Source of the DNA: Metaphire vulgaris
Taxonomy: Eukaryota; Annelida; Clitellata; Crassiclitellata; Megascolecidae
Direction: 5' to 3'
NCBI GenBank assembly: GCA_018105865.1
Contig: CM030845.1
Coordinates: 16,098,776-16,162,775, forward strand
DNA length: 64,000 nt
The notes beneath the pieces were generated by a model. That model saw only the letters and a program-made list of their open reading frames with translations, searched no databases and was not told the DNA's origin. Below, in pieces: positions 45,076 to 56,841 of this stretch. The first letter of the stretch is position 1. Each line of letters opens with the position of its first letter. Position numbers and translations under genes: made by a program.

Positions 45076-46643
45076 CACTGGTCAACAAGGTTTTTGTTTC
45101 CTGTGCAATTTCTGGTGTTCCAGGTAGATTTTGTCATGCTGATTACAGGAATAATTTTGAAATTTTCCTATCACGTAAGTTTTTTGAGAAAAAGCTGATT
45201 ATAAATTTTAAAATTATAAGAATTTTAACAACGTGGTTTTCGAGAGTTATCTGAGTTATGGGTATTCAGGTTAGGCAAGAATCCTATGTGACCACCATAA
45301 CAGATGTAATATGCACTGCTGGCTCACTTAACTACATGGATTTTGAAAATTAGTATAATTAGGCATGTCCAGACATGCCCAGACGCGCCCAAACCTGTCT
45401 TCAAGACTACATGCCTAGCATGTATTGTTGCTATGGTTACGCAGTCCTATATAAATACCAAGCAGCACTAGGAAGCAGCTGCAGTCTTTCTATTTGATGA
45501 GATATAACTGTTTAGTTAAAGGCTGTGAATTGAATTTATTAACTAATTTAATTAAAGTTTCTGAAATGTCGCGTCGATGTCGCAATAGCAGTGACATGTT
45601 CTGCTACATCTGTGGAGAGTTTACGTTGAAATCACAGAAGCGGAGTATGACAGCAATCATAAAGAAAGGATATGAGTTATACTTTGGATGCAAAATTGGC
45701 GACCAGGACAAAGTATGGGCACCTCATATATGTTGTTCATCTTGTGCTACCAGTCTGCGAGCTTGGCTTGCAGGTAAGCGTCCATCCATGCCATTCGCCA
45801 TACCAATGATATGGAGGGAACGGAATAATCATGCAACGGATTGCTATTTCTGCATGACGAATGTTACAGGATTTTCTTCAAAGAATAGGAAGTCTATTGA
45901 GTATCCTAACCTTGCCTCGGCAATGAGACCAGTTCCACACGACGAGAGTCTTCCTGTTCCAAACCCCCTCCCGAGTTTTGGACACTGGAGGACGAGGACG
46001 AGCATGCAGAGACAGATGAAATGCTGCAGATAGTTGATGATTCAGCTACGGAAGACCCAGAGTTTGAGCCATCGACATCCAGCATGTTGCCTGGACAGCC
46101 TTCAGGGATGTTGTTGCTAACTTTCTGGGCAACTACAAGGCGCCAAACTATGTTGAACAAGTTGGAAATCTGCTACAAGCTTACAAGGCAATGAAATGCA
46201 ACATGTCACTGAAGATACACTTCCTTCATTCTCACTTGGACTTCTTCCCGGACAATCTCGGCGCCGTCAGTGATGAACATGGTGAAAGATTTCACAAATA
46301 CATTGCCAGCATCGAGAAACGCTACCAGGGAAAGTGGAGTCCGTCTATGCTCGGAGACTACTGTTGGTCACTGATACGCGAAGCACAGGACAGTGACTAC
46401 AAATGAAAATCTACAGCAAAACATTTCTAATTTTCTCATGTCTTGTCATTATTGCCTAGATCCTTCTGTAGGATTATGTTGCAGAATACGTTACAATACT
46501 AAATGCTAAATTGTCGATTTCTTAAAAACCTTACGTGATACAGAAATTCTAATTACATATTTGTGTTCAGCAAGTCAAAATCTATTAGTTTCACCAAAAT
46601 TTGTAGAGGAAACAAAAACTTGCATAAAATTTGTTGACCAGTG
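45076..46643 (+). mobile_element. 1.57-kb inverted-repeat DNA transposon carrying a deleted ORF
   Basis: CACTGGTCAACAA is inverted at the ends, with similarity extending about 120 bp inward (TTTTTGTTTCCT and TATCACGTAAG at both ends). TTA at 45073-45075 and 46644-46646 fits a 3-bp TSD. The cargo is an internally deleted gene (45566-46406). Confidence 0.75.
45566..46406 (+). pseudogene. Uncharacterised cysteine-pair protein of a DNA transposon, internally deleted
   Basis: MSRRCRNSSDMFCYICGEF, then KKGYELYFGCKIGDQDKVWA, PHICCSSC, MPFAIPMIWRERNNH and TDCYFCMTNVTGFSSKNRK form an N-terminal part with three Cys pairs, likely zinc binding. After an acidic linker the frame shifts near 46100. The C-terminal part follows: RDVVANFLGNYKAPNYVEQV, MSLKIHFLHSHLDFFPDN, GAVSDEHGERFHKYI and MLGDYCWSLIRE, ending at 46406. 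From memory, intact relatives in other invertebrates have a long central region absent here. No domain name is known to me; its place inside an inverted-repeat element suggests a transposase-like gene. Confidence 0.65.
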
Positions 46644-46646
46644 TTA

Positions 46647-47242
46647 TTTAGCAAATGAATATCCGCAATGAAATTTTGCATCTACTCGATGGCAATAAAC
46701 TCCCTGCAGTTGATTAGAGTATTTGTTGTGTTGGTCAAATTGTTTGATTGGTGTGTTCCGTTGTATTTCATTGTAGAGTAATTACTGCCTTTATGTTCGA
46801 TTGATGCTCAAATATTAGTTTTAACAAGGCCTAACGGTCTCTGAAGGATAGTTTAGATATTTAATTGCCAATGACCTGTGGGTCATGACCCTCGTGGGTC
46901 ATGGGTCAAATGGGTCATAAGTTCAATGAGCAACATGGGTCATTTTGAATGACCTATTGCCATCTCTGGGAACAGTAACGAATGAACAGGAAAAGGTACA
47001 ATGGTAGATCATGACGTGAGATATGAGGTAAGAATTAAGGGAAAGGAGATATGCGAAAAAAACAGAAAAGCTTGTCGAAGATAAAATGAGGGCATGGGTC
47101 GAAAATGCAAAGGAAATAAGAAGAGCAAGAATAACTAGGAAGTGAAAAGAAAAGGGACTTGTCGTAATCCCAGGTTTGGTTGGTGTTCTTATTTTGCTTG
47201 GTTATGGATGTGGAAATAGCGCCAGCTTTTCTATGATAAGTA
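46647..47242. other. Non-coding stretch with GGGTCAT repeats
   Basis: ATGGGTCAT/GGGTCATGAC units at about 46875-46955. No gene. Confidence 0.45.
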
Positions 47243-47629
47243 CACTGAGTCCGAAAAAAGGAACCCCTAAACATCGTGCAATTACTATCGGTATTCCGAA
47301 TCTGCGCCGATTTAGACAAAATTTTATACACAAAAAGAGAAATCTAGTTGTGTCGTTAGCGCAAAATTTAATTAGAATCCGTTTACTTGTTTCAGCAGTT
47401 TGTAACTTTTACGGTCAGCTGATAGCAGATTACAGTTTTCTGCTAATTTATCGGCTGACGTAATTTTCTACGACATTGAGAGTGTTGACAAATAAACAAT
47501 ATGTTTACAAAGCAAGACCATATTCAATTTAATTGCAAAATAAAATTGAAATGAGGTCTGGAATAAAAAATATAAATTACTGACATTGGTTTTCATAATT
47601 ACCAGAGGTTCTTTTTTCCGGACACAATG
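47243..47629. mobile_element. Mariner/Tc1-like MITE with TA flanks
   Basis: CACTGAGTCCG then AAAAAAGGAACC at the left, and inverted CATTGTGTCCGG then AAAAAAGAACC at the right; TA on both sides (47241-47242 and 47630-47631). It ends 31 bp before the first CARD exon. Confidence 0.7.
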
Positions 47630-47660
47630 TATATTTTGACGTTTAGAAAATAGATTACAG

Positions 47661-47951
47661 TGGAACTGCTGGAGAGAGGTACAATGGCTAAATTGGATGA
47701 TTATTTCCATAAGAATCGTGCTTTTCTCGAGGAAATCATCGATCCTGACTTTGGATTGATTGACAATCTGCTATCCAAAGGAATCCTCAAAAGGAGAGAA
47801 ATGAAGGATATCGAAGTGAAAGATAACTACTACAAAAGAAACACGCTTCTGTTAGACATTATATCGGAAAAGAAAAGAATTTCAGAATTCTGTGACGCAC
47901 TCAAAAATACAGGACAAGAGCACGTCGCCAACTATCTCAAAGCAGGTGCAG
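47661..47951 (+). CDS. CARD exon a1 of the CARD/TRADD-N-like gene
   Basis: Encodes a death-fold CARD of about 80 residues: FLEEIIDPDFGLIDNLLSKG (helices 1-2), ILKRREMKDI (helix 3), RNTLLLDIISEKK (helix 4) and FCDALKNTGQEHVANYL (helices 5-6), the last being the standard CARD ending. The acceptor ATTACAG at 47654-47660 gives phase 1; it has a weak pyrimidine tract because a MITE ends just upstream. An internal ATG (47684) could instead be the gene start. Donor at 47951|GTGAAA or 47945|GTGCAG, both phase 1. About 30 percent identical to exon a2 (53.8-54.1 kb) by eye. CARDs mediate homotypic assembly of apoptosis or immune complexes; partners unknown. Confidence 0.75.
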
Positions 47952-50900
47952 GTGAAACTGCCTTTTGTTATCATAATGATCATAATGGTAATATTAAGAC
48001 ACGACTCTTCTCTCGATACAGTGGCGGACCTAGGGGACGGTCCGGCCTGTGTGGCACTTTTTCAGGGGTGGCATTTTTTGTGGTGAAATAAATACATTTA
48101 TGAAGGTTTATATTGTCTGCCACAAAAAGCGACTGGCAGAGGCGTAGCGAATATCCGGGCCTCCGGGGGCGAACATACGATGGCGAAAGAAAGGTCGTCA
48201 CTATCTACTATTTTTGGGGAGGGGCAAATGGCAAATTCTGTTACCGCTCCGGACGGCATAAAACCTTGGCATGCCGCTGTCTCGATAGATTTGCTAACCA
48301 TATCACAAGATATTCGGTAGGACTTTCATTTTGTTGTTGCCCCCCGTTCTTGTACAGCCATTGGCGCTAGTGTATAGTATGAAATGGCTGGGAGGCGCCT
48401 ATTTCGAAGCCTGTAGATCAAACTTGAGACGCCAATATTGATTATTCTTCCACGATTTGAAGCAATGAAGATGGATACACGCGAAACTGGTTTCGTCTGA
48501 AATTTTTTTTAATTCGCTGAAATTTTTACACATCTATACGCGGACTCTTCAATAGGTCCTCCATTGGCAAATGTCACACAGCGAATTAATTATAAAACTG
48601 TGTTTTTCTTAACTTCTATAAAACCTGTTGTACAATGAACTAGTAATCTTAATGGAAAAGTTGCAGTATTTCTTCAACAATAATTGTTTCGTGTTTGCTT
48701 CTTGTGAGCTAGTATTAATTTAACCATTTTCTCAGTTTAGAGAAAAGGAATTGCATGGAATTAACTATTATGTGGACGAACATCGCTTAGAATTTATTTT
48801 ATTACAATGAACTTAATAATAATTTCTGTTAATTTTAGTGACTTATTGACTTAGTGACTTCACAAGAACTGCCCGTCACTTTTCTCTGGATTTTCAATAG
48901 TTTTGGCAATTTTTATTTATGAAAAAGACTAAAAAAATCGACTGTGAAAAAACTTATTGGCTTTTTACGTAGCGATCAATACTTTATATGACACCGAATG
49001 TTTATCGCAAACATGGGCATGGGTCCATTTTTTAAAAACCCGACCCATCATCATTCAGACCAAACCCACGAAAGTAATAGAGTTACTTGACCCAACCTAA
49101 CCCACCGATATATATTCCAATTTACCCAACCCACCATAAACATGGAAATGTCTGACCAAACTCAACCCAGCACACGGGTGTACTCATCCCATGTCCATAT
49201 CTGGTTTATCCTTCGTAGAAGACAAATCCTAGTAGAAGTTGAATTATAACGAAAATATAATACGAAATAAGAACTATTTAAAAGCAGCACTCAATCAATG
49301 AAATGCTTATTGTTAATGTTTCTAAATTGCCAAAATCGTAGGCAATTGGGGGGCGGGGCGTAAGAACTTTGACAGTTATCGGGAGTCACAAAGTAAAGAC
49401 CCTGCCTGATCGATCCCGTCGTTTGGCTATGGCTCTTCCACAATGCACACGTACGGTAGACTAAGCGCCTTAAGAATTAGCTGCTACTGCGGATTCTATT
49501 TTCGAAAGCGTCATATATAAAGACTCATGAGCAGAGGCGGATTTACATTTTGGAGGCCCGGTGCAAATATTTCCATGGAGGCCTCCGGCGCCATCGTGGT
49601 CACTTAAAAACAGTGTTTATTCTATGCCCTTTTGGGGGATTCATCCCAAAATGAAAAATTCCTCCCAAAATTTTTTTTGGAATATGTTGCATGGGGAGAT
49701 GGAAATTTCCCCCCCCCCAAAAAAAATAAGTGGCGACGGGGAATTTTTTATTTTTTGGGAGAATGGAGAGGGGAAAAATAAGGAAGCTTGTCACAGAGCG
49801 TTTAAGAAAGGAAAACGGGCAGATGACCTTTTTTCTTTTTTTTTGTTTTTTTGCGCGTCAAGACTTTTGAGATGTCAAACCTTGTCTCTCCAAACATTTC
49901 AAAATCCCCCCAATGTCAAGGTGGCTAGAAAGGTGGCTAGAATAAACACTGCTTAAAGAAGTAAAAATACAACAAACGTCATTGAAAAATGAAACAATTA
50001 AATGCCATTAACTTCAACTCAAATAAACTTGCATTGAATTTGCAGTCGTGCAGCCAGTGTACAAGAACTGGGGCACGGTCGACCTGTCGTCTGTTTATAA
50101 TATTAGTAGTGTACTGGTAACACACCGTAATTGGTAATTAGTCTAAATTGTCTCAGCATGTCGCCGACGACTTTTTGTTGTAGCAAAGGCCTCCACTAGC
50201 TGTGCAAAGTCGATTGTCTTCACGAGTTCATTTTCAATGTTCAGTATGGCTAAGGATGACAGCTTATGATCTGTTAGATATTAATGCGCTAAAATCCACG
50301 TGTTATGGCGTATAAATTAATTTAATTTATTTAAGTGTTATTTTAACTTATTTCTTATGAATTTAATCATACACGAAGATGAGTTCCGTACATTTTTTCT
50401 ACAAAAACACTAAGTATAACTAAGATTTGTAATCGTTTGCCAAAAGGTCACCGTCACGGCGTTACGCATTTTACGGTAAGACAAATGAGTGATGGCGTTA
50501 GTCTCTAATAGTCTATATGCAACTATATGCATTGCCATTCCAAAGGTACGGAGGCATACAAATACACCTACTCCTCCCATTTCCCGCGCTTCTTGACCGG
50601 TGGTACCGTGGTAAGAATTGACCGTCGAGACACACTGTACAGGCACTCAGGTTGAGTCATGCAGTACCCCTAATCTGCATAATAATGCAAGAGGCCGGGC
50701 GGCTACGACCGCCGGTGGCCCGGTGCAACCGCCGCCGGTCACTCGGCCAGAGTCCAGCCATTATGAGCCATACCATTAATTGAGGTCAGCTAAACCGGGG
50801 TATATGAGATATAAGCTTTCTTAACATAGACTCATAGAGCATGCATTAAAGTGCATTTCAATACTAAATTATTACTAATCCATGTCCAAACATTACTAAT

Positions 50901-51121
50901 GTCAAACGCTACAACATTCATGTATATATATATATCCGAAAATAAATAACTTTAAAGAAACTAATAATTAAAAGTCTTTAAAAAATTATTATTAGAAAAG
51001 GGAGGCCCCTAAATTTGTATTTTGAAGGGAGGCCCGGTACCGATGCACCACCTGGTACCGTGGTAAATCCGCCTCTGCTCATGAGGTTTTTTACTTTCTG
51101 TTGCTTACTTATTCTACTCAG
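47952..51121. other. Intron 1, filled with mobile elements
   Basis: Holds a CAGTGGCGGAC hAT-like end (48019), a CAGAGGCGTAGCG end (48134), an ACCCAACC-rich block (49020-49200) and a complete hAT element (49532-51077). No exon recognised in between. Confidence 0.55.
49532..51077. mobile_element. 1.5-kb hAT element, perfect TSD, 44 bp before exon b1
   Basis: CAGAGGCGGATTTAC and GTAAATCCGCCTCTG termini; CTCATGAG exactly at 49524-49531 and 51078-51085. The interior has GGAGGCCCGGT blocks near both ends and no transposase frame. Confidence 0.9.
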
Positions 51122-51427
51122 AGCGCAGTTCGCAATTGAACGGAGAATGGCCTTTGACGGAGAGAGAGATTCAGCTCATGGACAGCAATTATGAATCTCT
51201 GGTTGATCTTTTGGATACGTGTGATCTAGTCGGTCGTCTCTATTCAAACGGAGTCATAAACAGAAGACATTTGGATTTCATTTCGTCGAAATCAACGACG
51301 AATGAGAAGAACAAAGCTCTGTTGGAGATCCTCTCCAGATGCAGTCTACGATCCTTTGACAAGACGATCATCTGTCTTCGCGAGTCCAATCAAGACCACA
51401 TCGCACAGATCCTGGAAACAGGGGAAA
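51122..51427 (+). CDS. CARD exon b1
   Basis: 102 codons with a GEWPLT opening, YESLVDLLDTCDLVGRLYSN (helices 1-2), GVINRRHLDFISS (helix 3), NKALLEILSRCSL (helix 4) and TIICLRESNQDHIAQIL (helices 5-6), a CARD pattern. Acceptor TATTCTACTCAG (to 51121) and donor GGAAA|GTAAGC, both phase 1. Exactly the same length as exon b2 (306 bp) and about 46 percent identical by eye count. The frame runs on into an ATC/ATT microsatellite (51439-51501), which is intronic. Confidence 0.8.
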
Positions 51428-51456
51428 GTAAGCACGATTTATCATCATCATCATCA

Positions 51457-51502
<46 letters not shown>

Positions 51503-52791
51503 AATTTATATATCACAGTAAACATGGCGAAGACCAAAGTCAAGAGCACTTTCACAGAACACTTATATACACTATATACCAGTGTCGATATGTAGTCGGG
51601 GCAGGATGGATCATGTAAGGCGCGGAACGCAAACCAACATCGTACGTATTGTACGTATTTTATTTCCGATAATAAAATACGTATAATACGCGTACGGTAA
51701 AAACTCGTATATTCAACTACTGTACGTTGCCACACATTATTAACATGGCGTAGCTACAGATGTTTATAGATAATAATTATTAGAGAACCACGGAAGTATG
51801 TTCGCCTTTGACGCCGCTGTCATCTAATTTTTTCGTGCATTGCGCGTGTTTTATTCTTGGACATAAAATGCGTCATCATCAAGTAGTTGCTTTATGTCAG
51901 CTCATTAGCGACAATAGCTAGACACAAAACTTTTCCATTTATCTTTTTCCGTTGTTAATCTCATTCCATCTATTATTGTCATTTGATATCTTTCAAAGTC
52001 TTCTTTGATGTTATCTATCCACTTTTTCCTGGGTCTTCCTTTTCCTCTTTTGCCTTCTTTGTATGTGTAGAGTGCTTTATATGGGAGTCTGTTGCTTTTC
52101 ATTCTATTTACGTGTCCATACCATCTAAGTCTTTTTGTTCTGATTTTATCTATTATTGTCTATTTTCTATTATTGTCTATTTCATCTTTAGTCTTTTCCT
52201 GATGTCTTCATTTCTTATTCTTTGTAATCTGCTTACTCCCAATATCTTTCTCAAGCAACTCATTTCTGCCGCCAACAGCCTGTTTTCATCTGCTCTTTTT
52301 AATATCCATGTTTCTGATCCATAAAACATTTGTGGAACAATGATAGTGTCAGCACAAAAATTCAAATATACAACGCTATCAATAACACTATCATAAAATA
52401 CGTATATTGCGAGTAGTTTATTTCGTTATTAACGGTAGTATTTTGAAAGTATGAAGAACCAAAGCACTATTATGTATGATATACATCGTCTGAATGGGTT
52501 CTCGTATAAACCTCAAGTAAAGATATAACAGAAAATAGATGAATTATGAAGATGAAACCAGTCAAACCACCAAAGGAACTTTACAGTGATAGGCGAAAAT
52601 AAAATCGGTCTTGAAACTCAATTGTTTGCCTTCTCAATTAAAATAGTAATTCTAAGGTCAATTGCATAGTCTGGGCGAACTACATGTACCATCCAATTAG
52701 CGACTGATTTGGCCGATGATTCTATGTCCGACATTTAAGCTCTATAATCTTCGCCTTCGTTGTTCTTATCGCTTGGAGTTTGTTTCTGTAG
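51428..52791. other. Intron with microsatellite and RTE LINE relic
   Basis: ATC/ATT run at 51439-51501; an RTE-type RT tail on the minus strand at 51895-52365. No exon seen. Confidence 0.6.
51895..52365 (-). pseudogene. RTE-type LINE tail (minus strand, intronic)
   Basis: Minus-strand pieces MFYGSETWILKRADENRLLA, LRKILGVSRLQRIRN and, after shifts, KRGKGRPRKKWIDNIKED give the RTE tail order. It is opposite to the host gene, as tolerated intronic insertions often are. Confidence 0.7.
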
Positions 52792-53151
52792 CAATAGTAC
52801 GCGTTCATGCAACGCTTGAATGCGACAGATTAGACGAAACTGAGACACAGATAGTCAACGAAATGACCGAATTGCTGATGCAGAGGAATGTCTCCGCGGA
52901 GCAAGCTAACCGTCTTTTGGCCGCGGCTCAACTGAACATCATCGCCGTCAAGCGTGGACAGAGCATCGTTCTGTACGTCCGCTGCTGCCGAGAAGGCCAA
53001 TTGACTCGTCTGTGTCAGTTGATTGACAGTTTAGAGATGACGACAGTTCTAGAACAACTCTTCGCTCTTTTCGTTCAAAATAGGAAGGTCAAAGTTATTT
53101 CGGTAAAAATCTACGAGAGCGACCTCGCAAAAGCAAGGCAATCACTCGAAG
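52792..53151 (+). CDS. TRADD-N-like exon 1 (alpha/beta module)
   Basis: 120 codons with alternating strands and helices: IVRVHATLEC (strand), ETQIVNEMTELLMQRN (helix), LNIIAVKRGQSIVLYVRC (two strands), LTRLCQLIDSLEMTTVLEQL (helix), KVKVISVKIYESDLAKAR (strand, helix). The order and spacing match the N-terminal domain of TRADD, a ferredoxin-like fold. This is remote similarity that needs a profile test. Acceptor TTTGTTTCTGTAG (to 52791) is strong, phase 1. The matching end is GAAG|GCAAGC, a GC donor (53152-53153). The frame itself continues to 53194, so a GT donor at 53177 is possible but breaks the phase-1 pattern. Confidence 0.65.
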
Positions 53152-53778
53152 GCAAGCAATCATTAATTATTTCCAGGTATTTAGCATTCAGATAGGTTTC
53201 AGCAGAAAGTATCTTCATTGCTCTTTAGCTCTAATGGGCATAACAGCAGGCCTGTGGATAGGGGTACAGCCGGTACATTGTTCCGAGGCTCGTGGAGCTC
53301 AGTGGGGGCCCATAATGGGAAGAATCTTCTAAAATTAAAAACAATTTTTAATAGAAATACAATACTGAATGTATACTTCATGCGCTGTGTATAGGCCTAT
53401 ATGAAAAACGCTTTGTAGTCTTGTTTGACATAACCTTTATTTAAATATACATAAATTCGTGATAAACTTTGTATAAGGGCCCACACATCTTTGTACCTGG
53501 GCCCGAAGTTTCGCCCGGCGGTGATAGTGTTGCCGCTGTTGCGTGTATTTAAAGACACGTCCGTCTGACTTCTCCTTTCTAATCCGGGCAGTTCATGGCA
53601 GATAAAGTGCTTACTTTCACGTTGTATTCGGTAGGAGTATCATCAGTTTCATTGGACTGTATCAATCAGAATTCCTTGCAATGCACTGATCGTTGTTTGT
53701 AATACTCAAAAGAGATTTTCACTTTTACACTTAAACGATGTTCGATTAGAAGAATAAAAATTATCTGTTGTCATTTAG
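53152..53778. other. Intron
   Basis: Contains GC-rich GGGGGCCC blocks (about 53250-53560) like those of the short inverted-repeat elements elsewhere. No exon seen. Confidence 0.5.
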
Positions 53779-54132
53779 GATCAATGGTGACTATTTCAGT
53801 TGCCAATCTTTATCATCCTAATGGAAACCAAGAATCGGAAGTTCGGGATAAGAAATTGGATTCAGAGGAAGATCTGAGCAATGTATTTGACCGTCATCAC
53901 GATTTCATCGTTGATCGCATTCATCTGGATTTCTGTCTCAAGGAGACCCTGAGAACGCGTCTCTGTCTTACGAATAAAGCCATCAACAGAATCAAAGAGA
54001 AAAGGACCATTCGACAGAGGAACGAACTGATCATCAAATTTCTAACGCAGAAGCAAAAACTCAAGGAATTATCCGACGAACTTAAATTATCCGATCAAAA
54101 GCATTTGGCAAATTACTTGGAAAATGACGGAA
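53779..54132 (+). CDS. CARD exon a2
   Basis: CARD pattern: FDRHHDFIVDRIHLDFCLKE (helices 1-2), CLTNKAINRIKEK (helix 3), RNELIIKFLTQKQ (helix 4), ELSDELKLSDQKHLANYLEN (helices 5-6). Equivalent to exon a1; the closing LANYLE versus VANYLK is especially alike. Two phase-1 acceptors are possible: GTCATTTAG (to 53778) or GACTATTTCAG (to 53799). The second removes the in-frame ATG at 53784. Donor GACGGAA|GTAAGA is phase 1. Confidence 0.75.
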
Positions 54133-55403
54133 GTAAGAGCTTTAAAAATAGGCATTTTGTTTTCTGAACCGCATTACATCAAATTCCTGAATTCACAACA
54201 TTAAAAACTGACTGTTTGCCAGTCAAGCATGACGGAAATGCCGTGGCTGTTTTTCTTCAACACGCTAGACAAGGTTTCCTGGTTCTTCGCTATTCAAGCG
54301 TAAACGCTTAGCGGGCGCTATAATAATAATAATCACTTTAAGATATAAAGAGCGCAGGCGCAAGCTCCGTCAAACGTCTTAACAGAATCCAATCAAAAAC
54401 GATTATAAAAAAATCTCGTGACGAAGCCTTTTCGACTTGCCAATCACGTCGCCTTTTTAGCGTTCCAGACATACATATCTTCAAAATGATATCTATAATT
54501 AATGAACGTCATTATAGCAACGCACAGGGCATCGACTCATGACCAGTTAAAGCAATCGTAGTAAAAAAATAGTATGTATGCTAGTGGTAAGCAGTAAGCA
54601 CGTTGCCAGTCAAAGGTGACATAGGAGAGGATGGATAACTCTCTCTTTGGTGAGACCAAGATGACAATCACTTAGGTCAATATTGGTGGTACTCAAGGTG
54701 TACAACTTATTGACTGAAATTTACAATTCTCCACTTTTTATAAAATCAGGAGCATGGAAAACCTATTAACCAATGAGTTGGTAGATTTAATGCCAGTTAC
54801 TCGACGCAAAACACCGAATATGTTTAGCCGACAAAAAAAGAGATGTTGTGGAAATATTAAAGCCTATTCAAACTAAGTAAGTATTTAATACTCTTTAAGT
54901 ATTACAAAGCACGCTGAATGAAATAACACGTTTGAAAAAGGCGTTCGTCGAAAGTTATCTAATTTTTGATAGGTCTTTATACTTTTCGTAAAGTCTTTTT
55001 GGCATTAAGTAAAGCCAAACGTTGCCTCAAACCAGATAACAACAACAGAATTTAAGAGTGGTTTAGTAGGATCTGCCCTGTGTGAAAACCACTATGTTAT
55101 ACCCGGACATTCTTTGACATTATGGTCTTGCTGTGTAATGTTGTTCTTTGTCCTCTTGTCCTCTTGCATGTTTGTTCCTGTATTCTCCTTCTTTGTCTTA
55201 CGCAATGTCATAAATGTCGCATTCACTTCTTATACTCACTTCTACTTATACAGTACTATATTCTATACTGTCTACTCTAATCGAAACCAATCTAGTATCC
55301 TGAAGTACTTGTTTTTTTAAAGCGAATACAGCCACAATAAAGATGCATGCGGATATCAACACTAGTACGTAAATGATATAATTATTTATGTTTTCAATTT
55401 CAG
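54133..55403. other. Intron
   Basis: No exon, element boundary or repeat that I can support beyond a short AAT run at 54321-54333. Confidence 0.5.
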
Positions 55404-55709
55404 AATATAGCATAAAGTTTGGCGGAGAGTGGCCATTGACAAATAAAGAGGCGCTAACCATTCGCCGGAATTACAAAGCTCTTGTTGACGTCATGAAGTT
55501 TCACGACCTAGCTGTTCTTCTCTATCAGACGGGGGTCATAAACAAAGAACAGAGAGAATACGTTTTCTCACAGTCGGCGAAATGCGAGAAAAAGGAAGCC
55601 CTGCTGGAGATGCTCACCAGAAGCAGTCTACGTTCCTATTGGCAAACGATCCGATGTCTTCATCAGACGAATCAGAGCTACATTGCAGACTTATTTGAAA
55701 AGGGAGGAG
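55404..55709 (+). CDS. CARD exon b2
   Basis: Equivalent to exon b1: GGEWPLTNKE opening, YKALVDVMKFHDLAVLLYQT, GVINKEQREYV, KEALLEMLTRSSL, TIRCLHQTNQSYIADLF. Acceptor TTTTCAATTTCAG (to 55403) and donor GGAG|GTAAGT, both strong and phase 1; 306 bp like exon b1. The frame at 55388 opens a few codons early, inside the pyrimidine tract, which is not coding. Confidence 0.85.
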
Positions 55710-56281
55710 GTAAGTGCTGCTGTGTAGCTCTGTTCTGATATATACTATATATAGTTAGCCTAATTGGCTATACAGATGCATCTGTTTCTATTGACATTGT
55801 AGCCAATTAAATATCAATTATCATGGCCGTGGACAAATATATTCATCAGTATATAAAATCGAATTATTTCGAATGTAATAGATGATCCCAAAAGTAGACC
55901 CATCTACTCTTTATATCGCCCACAGTCATTAATGGATCAAACGCTGCTGCAATGAACTGCAGTGAACCGTTTGCTGATTACCCGAACCAGGGACACGACT
56001 AGAACGCAACCAACATTTCTTTAGCTCAACTCCACATATACCCATGTATACACGCACAGAGCATACTGTATATGTATGCATGTATATATTGTAGCCTATG
56101 TATATCGCATACATAGGCTACAATAAGCTATATATTATATATACATGTGTTTTAAAAGAATCCGTTAATATTAAAGCCTTCGATAAGAGCAGTCATTTAA
56201 CGTTTTTGCATTATACTATATATATATATATAATATATATATAATTATATATATAATATATAATTATATATATAGACCCTA

Positions 56282-56326
<45 letters not shown>

Positions 56327-56475
56327 ATCTGACACAATCCAATCAGAGTGTCTGCCCCAACTTTAGTATCCTCAATTCTATTCCTGGTATATTTACTGTA
56401 AATAGCAAAGAAACGTCAAAGAATTATGACCTAACAAATATTGCTTATATTATTGTTTGTCGAATGGTCGCATAG
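55710..56475. other. Intron with AT repeats
   Basis: Imperfect TA runs at about 56215-56322 able to fold on themselves. No exon seen. Confidence 0.6.
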
Positions 56476-56841
56476 TTGTGGTTCGTGTTGATGCGAAACT
56501 GCAGCGAAAGAAGCACTTCGACGCTAAACTTCTCGCATCCAACATTGTCTCTCAGCTCAAAGCAGTCCACAAAGGGCTGCATGGACTGGTCGATCTGCAG
56601 ACATCCGAACATTCATCACAGCCGAAGTTAATCGGAGCCAAGGAAAGTCGAGACATTTCGCTGTATTTTTCCTGTAATCAATCGAGAGAAATCGACTTAC
56701 TAGAACAGTTGGCGAAAGACGGGAATCTAGAGAAATCAATTGAATCTCTGTTTAATCAGTTGATGTTGTCCGAAGTCAGGATCAAAATAGAACTGAAATG
56801 GACATCGAAATCCTTTGCCAGAAGTCGAGAAATAGTCGAAG
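56476..56841 (+). CDS. TRADD-N-like exon 2
   Basis: 122 codons: VVVRVDAKLQRKK (strand), DAKLLASNIVSQLKAV (helix), LIGAKESRDISLYFSC (strands), EIDLLEQLAKDGNLEKSIES (helix), EVRIKIELKWTSKSFARSRE (strand, helix). Same secondary-structure order and same ends as exon 1 (opening VxVRV; closing ARxxxEG). Acceptor CGCATAG (to 56475), donor GAAG|GTTATT (weak but in the matching place), phase 1 on both sides. 366 bp, equal to exon 3. Confidence 0.65.

Noticed and set aside
45906..46160. Serine-rich minus-strand frame
   Set aside because: Shadow of the plus-strand transposon gene linker.
53199..53381. Minus-strand frame next to TRADD-N-like exon 1
   Set aside because: GC-rich element remnant in an intron; no homology.
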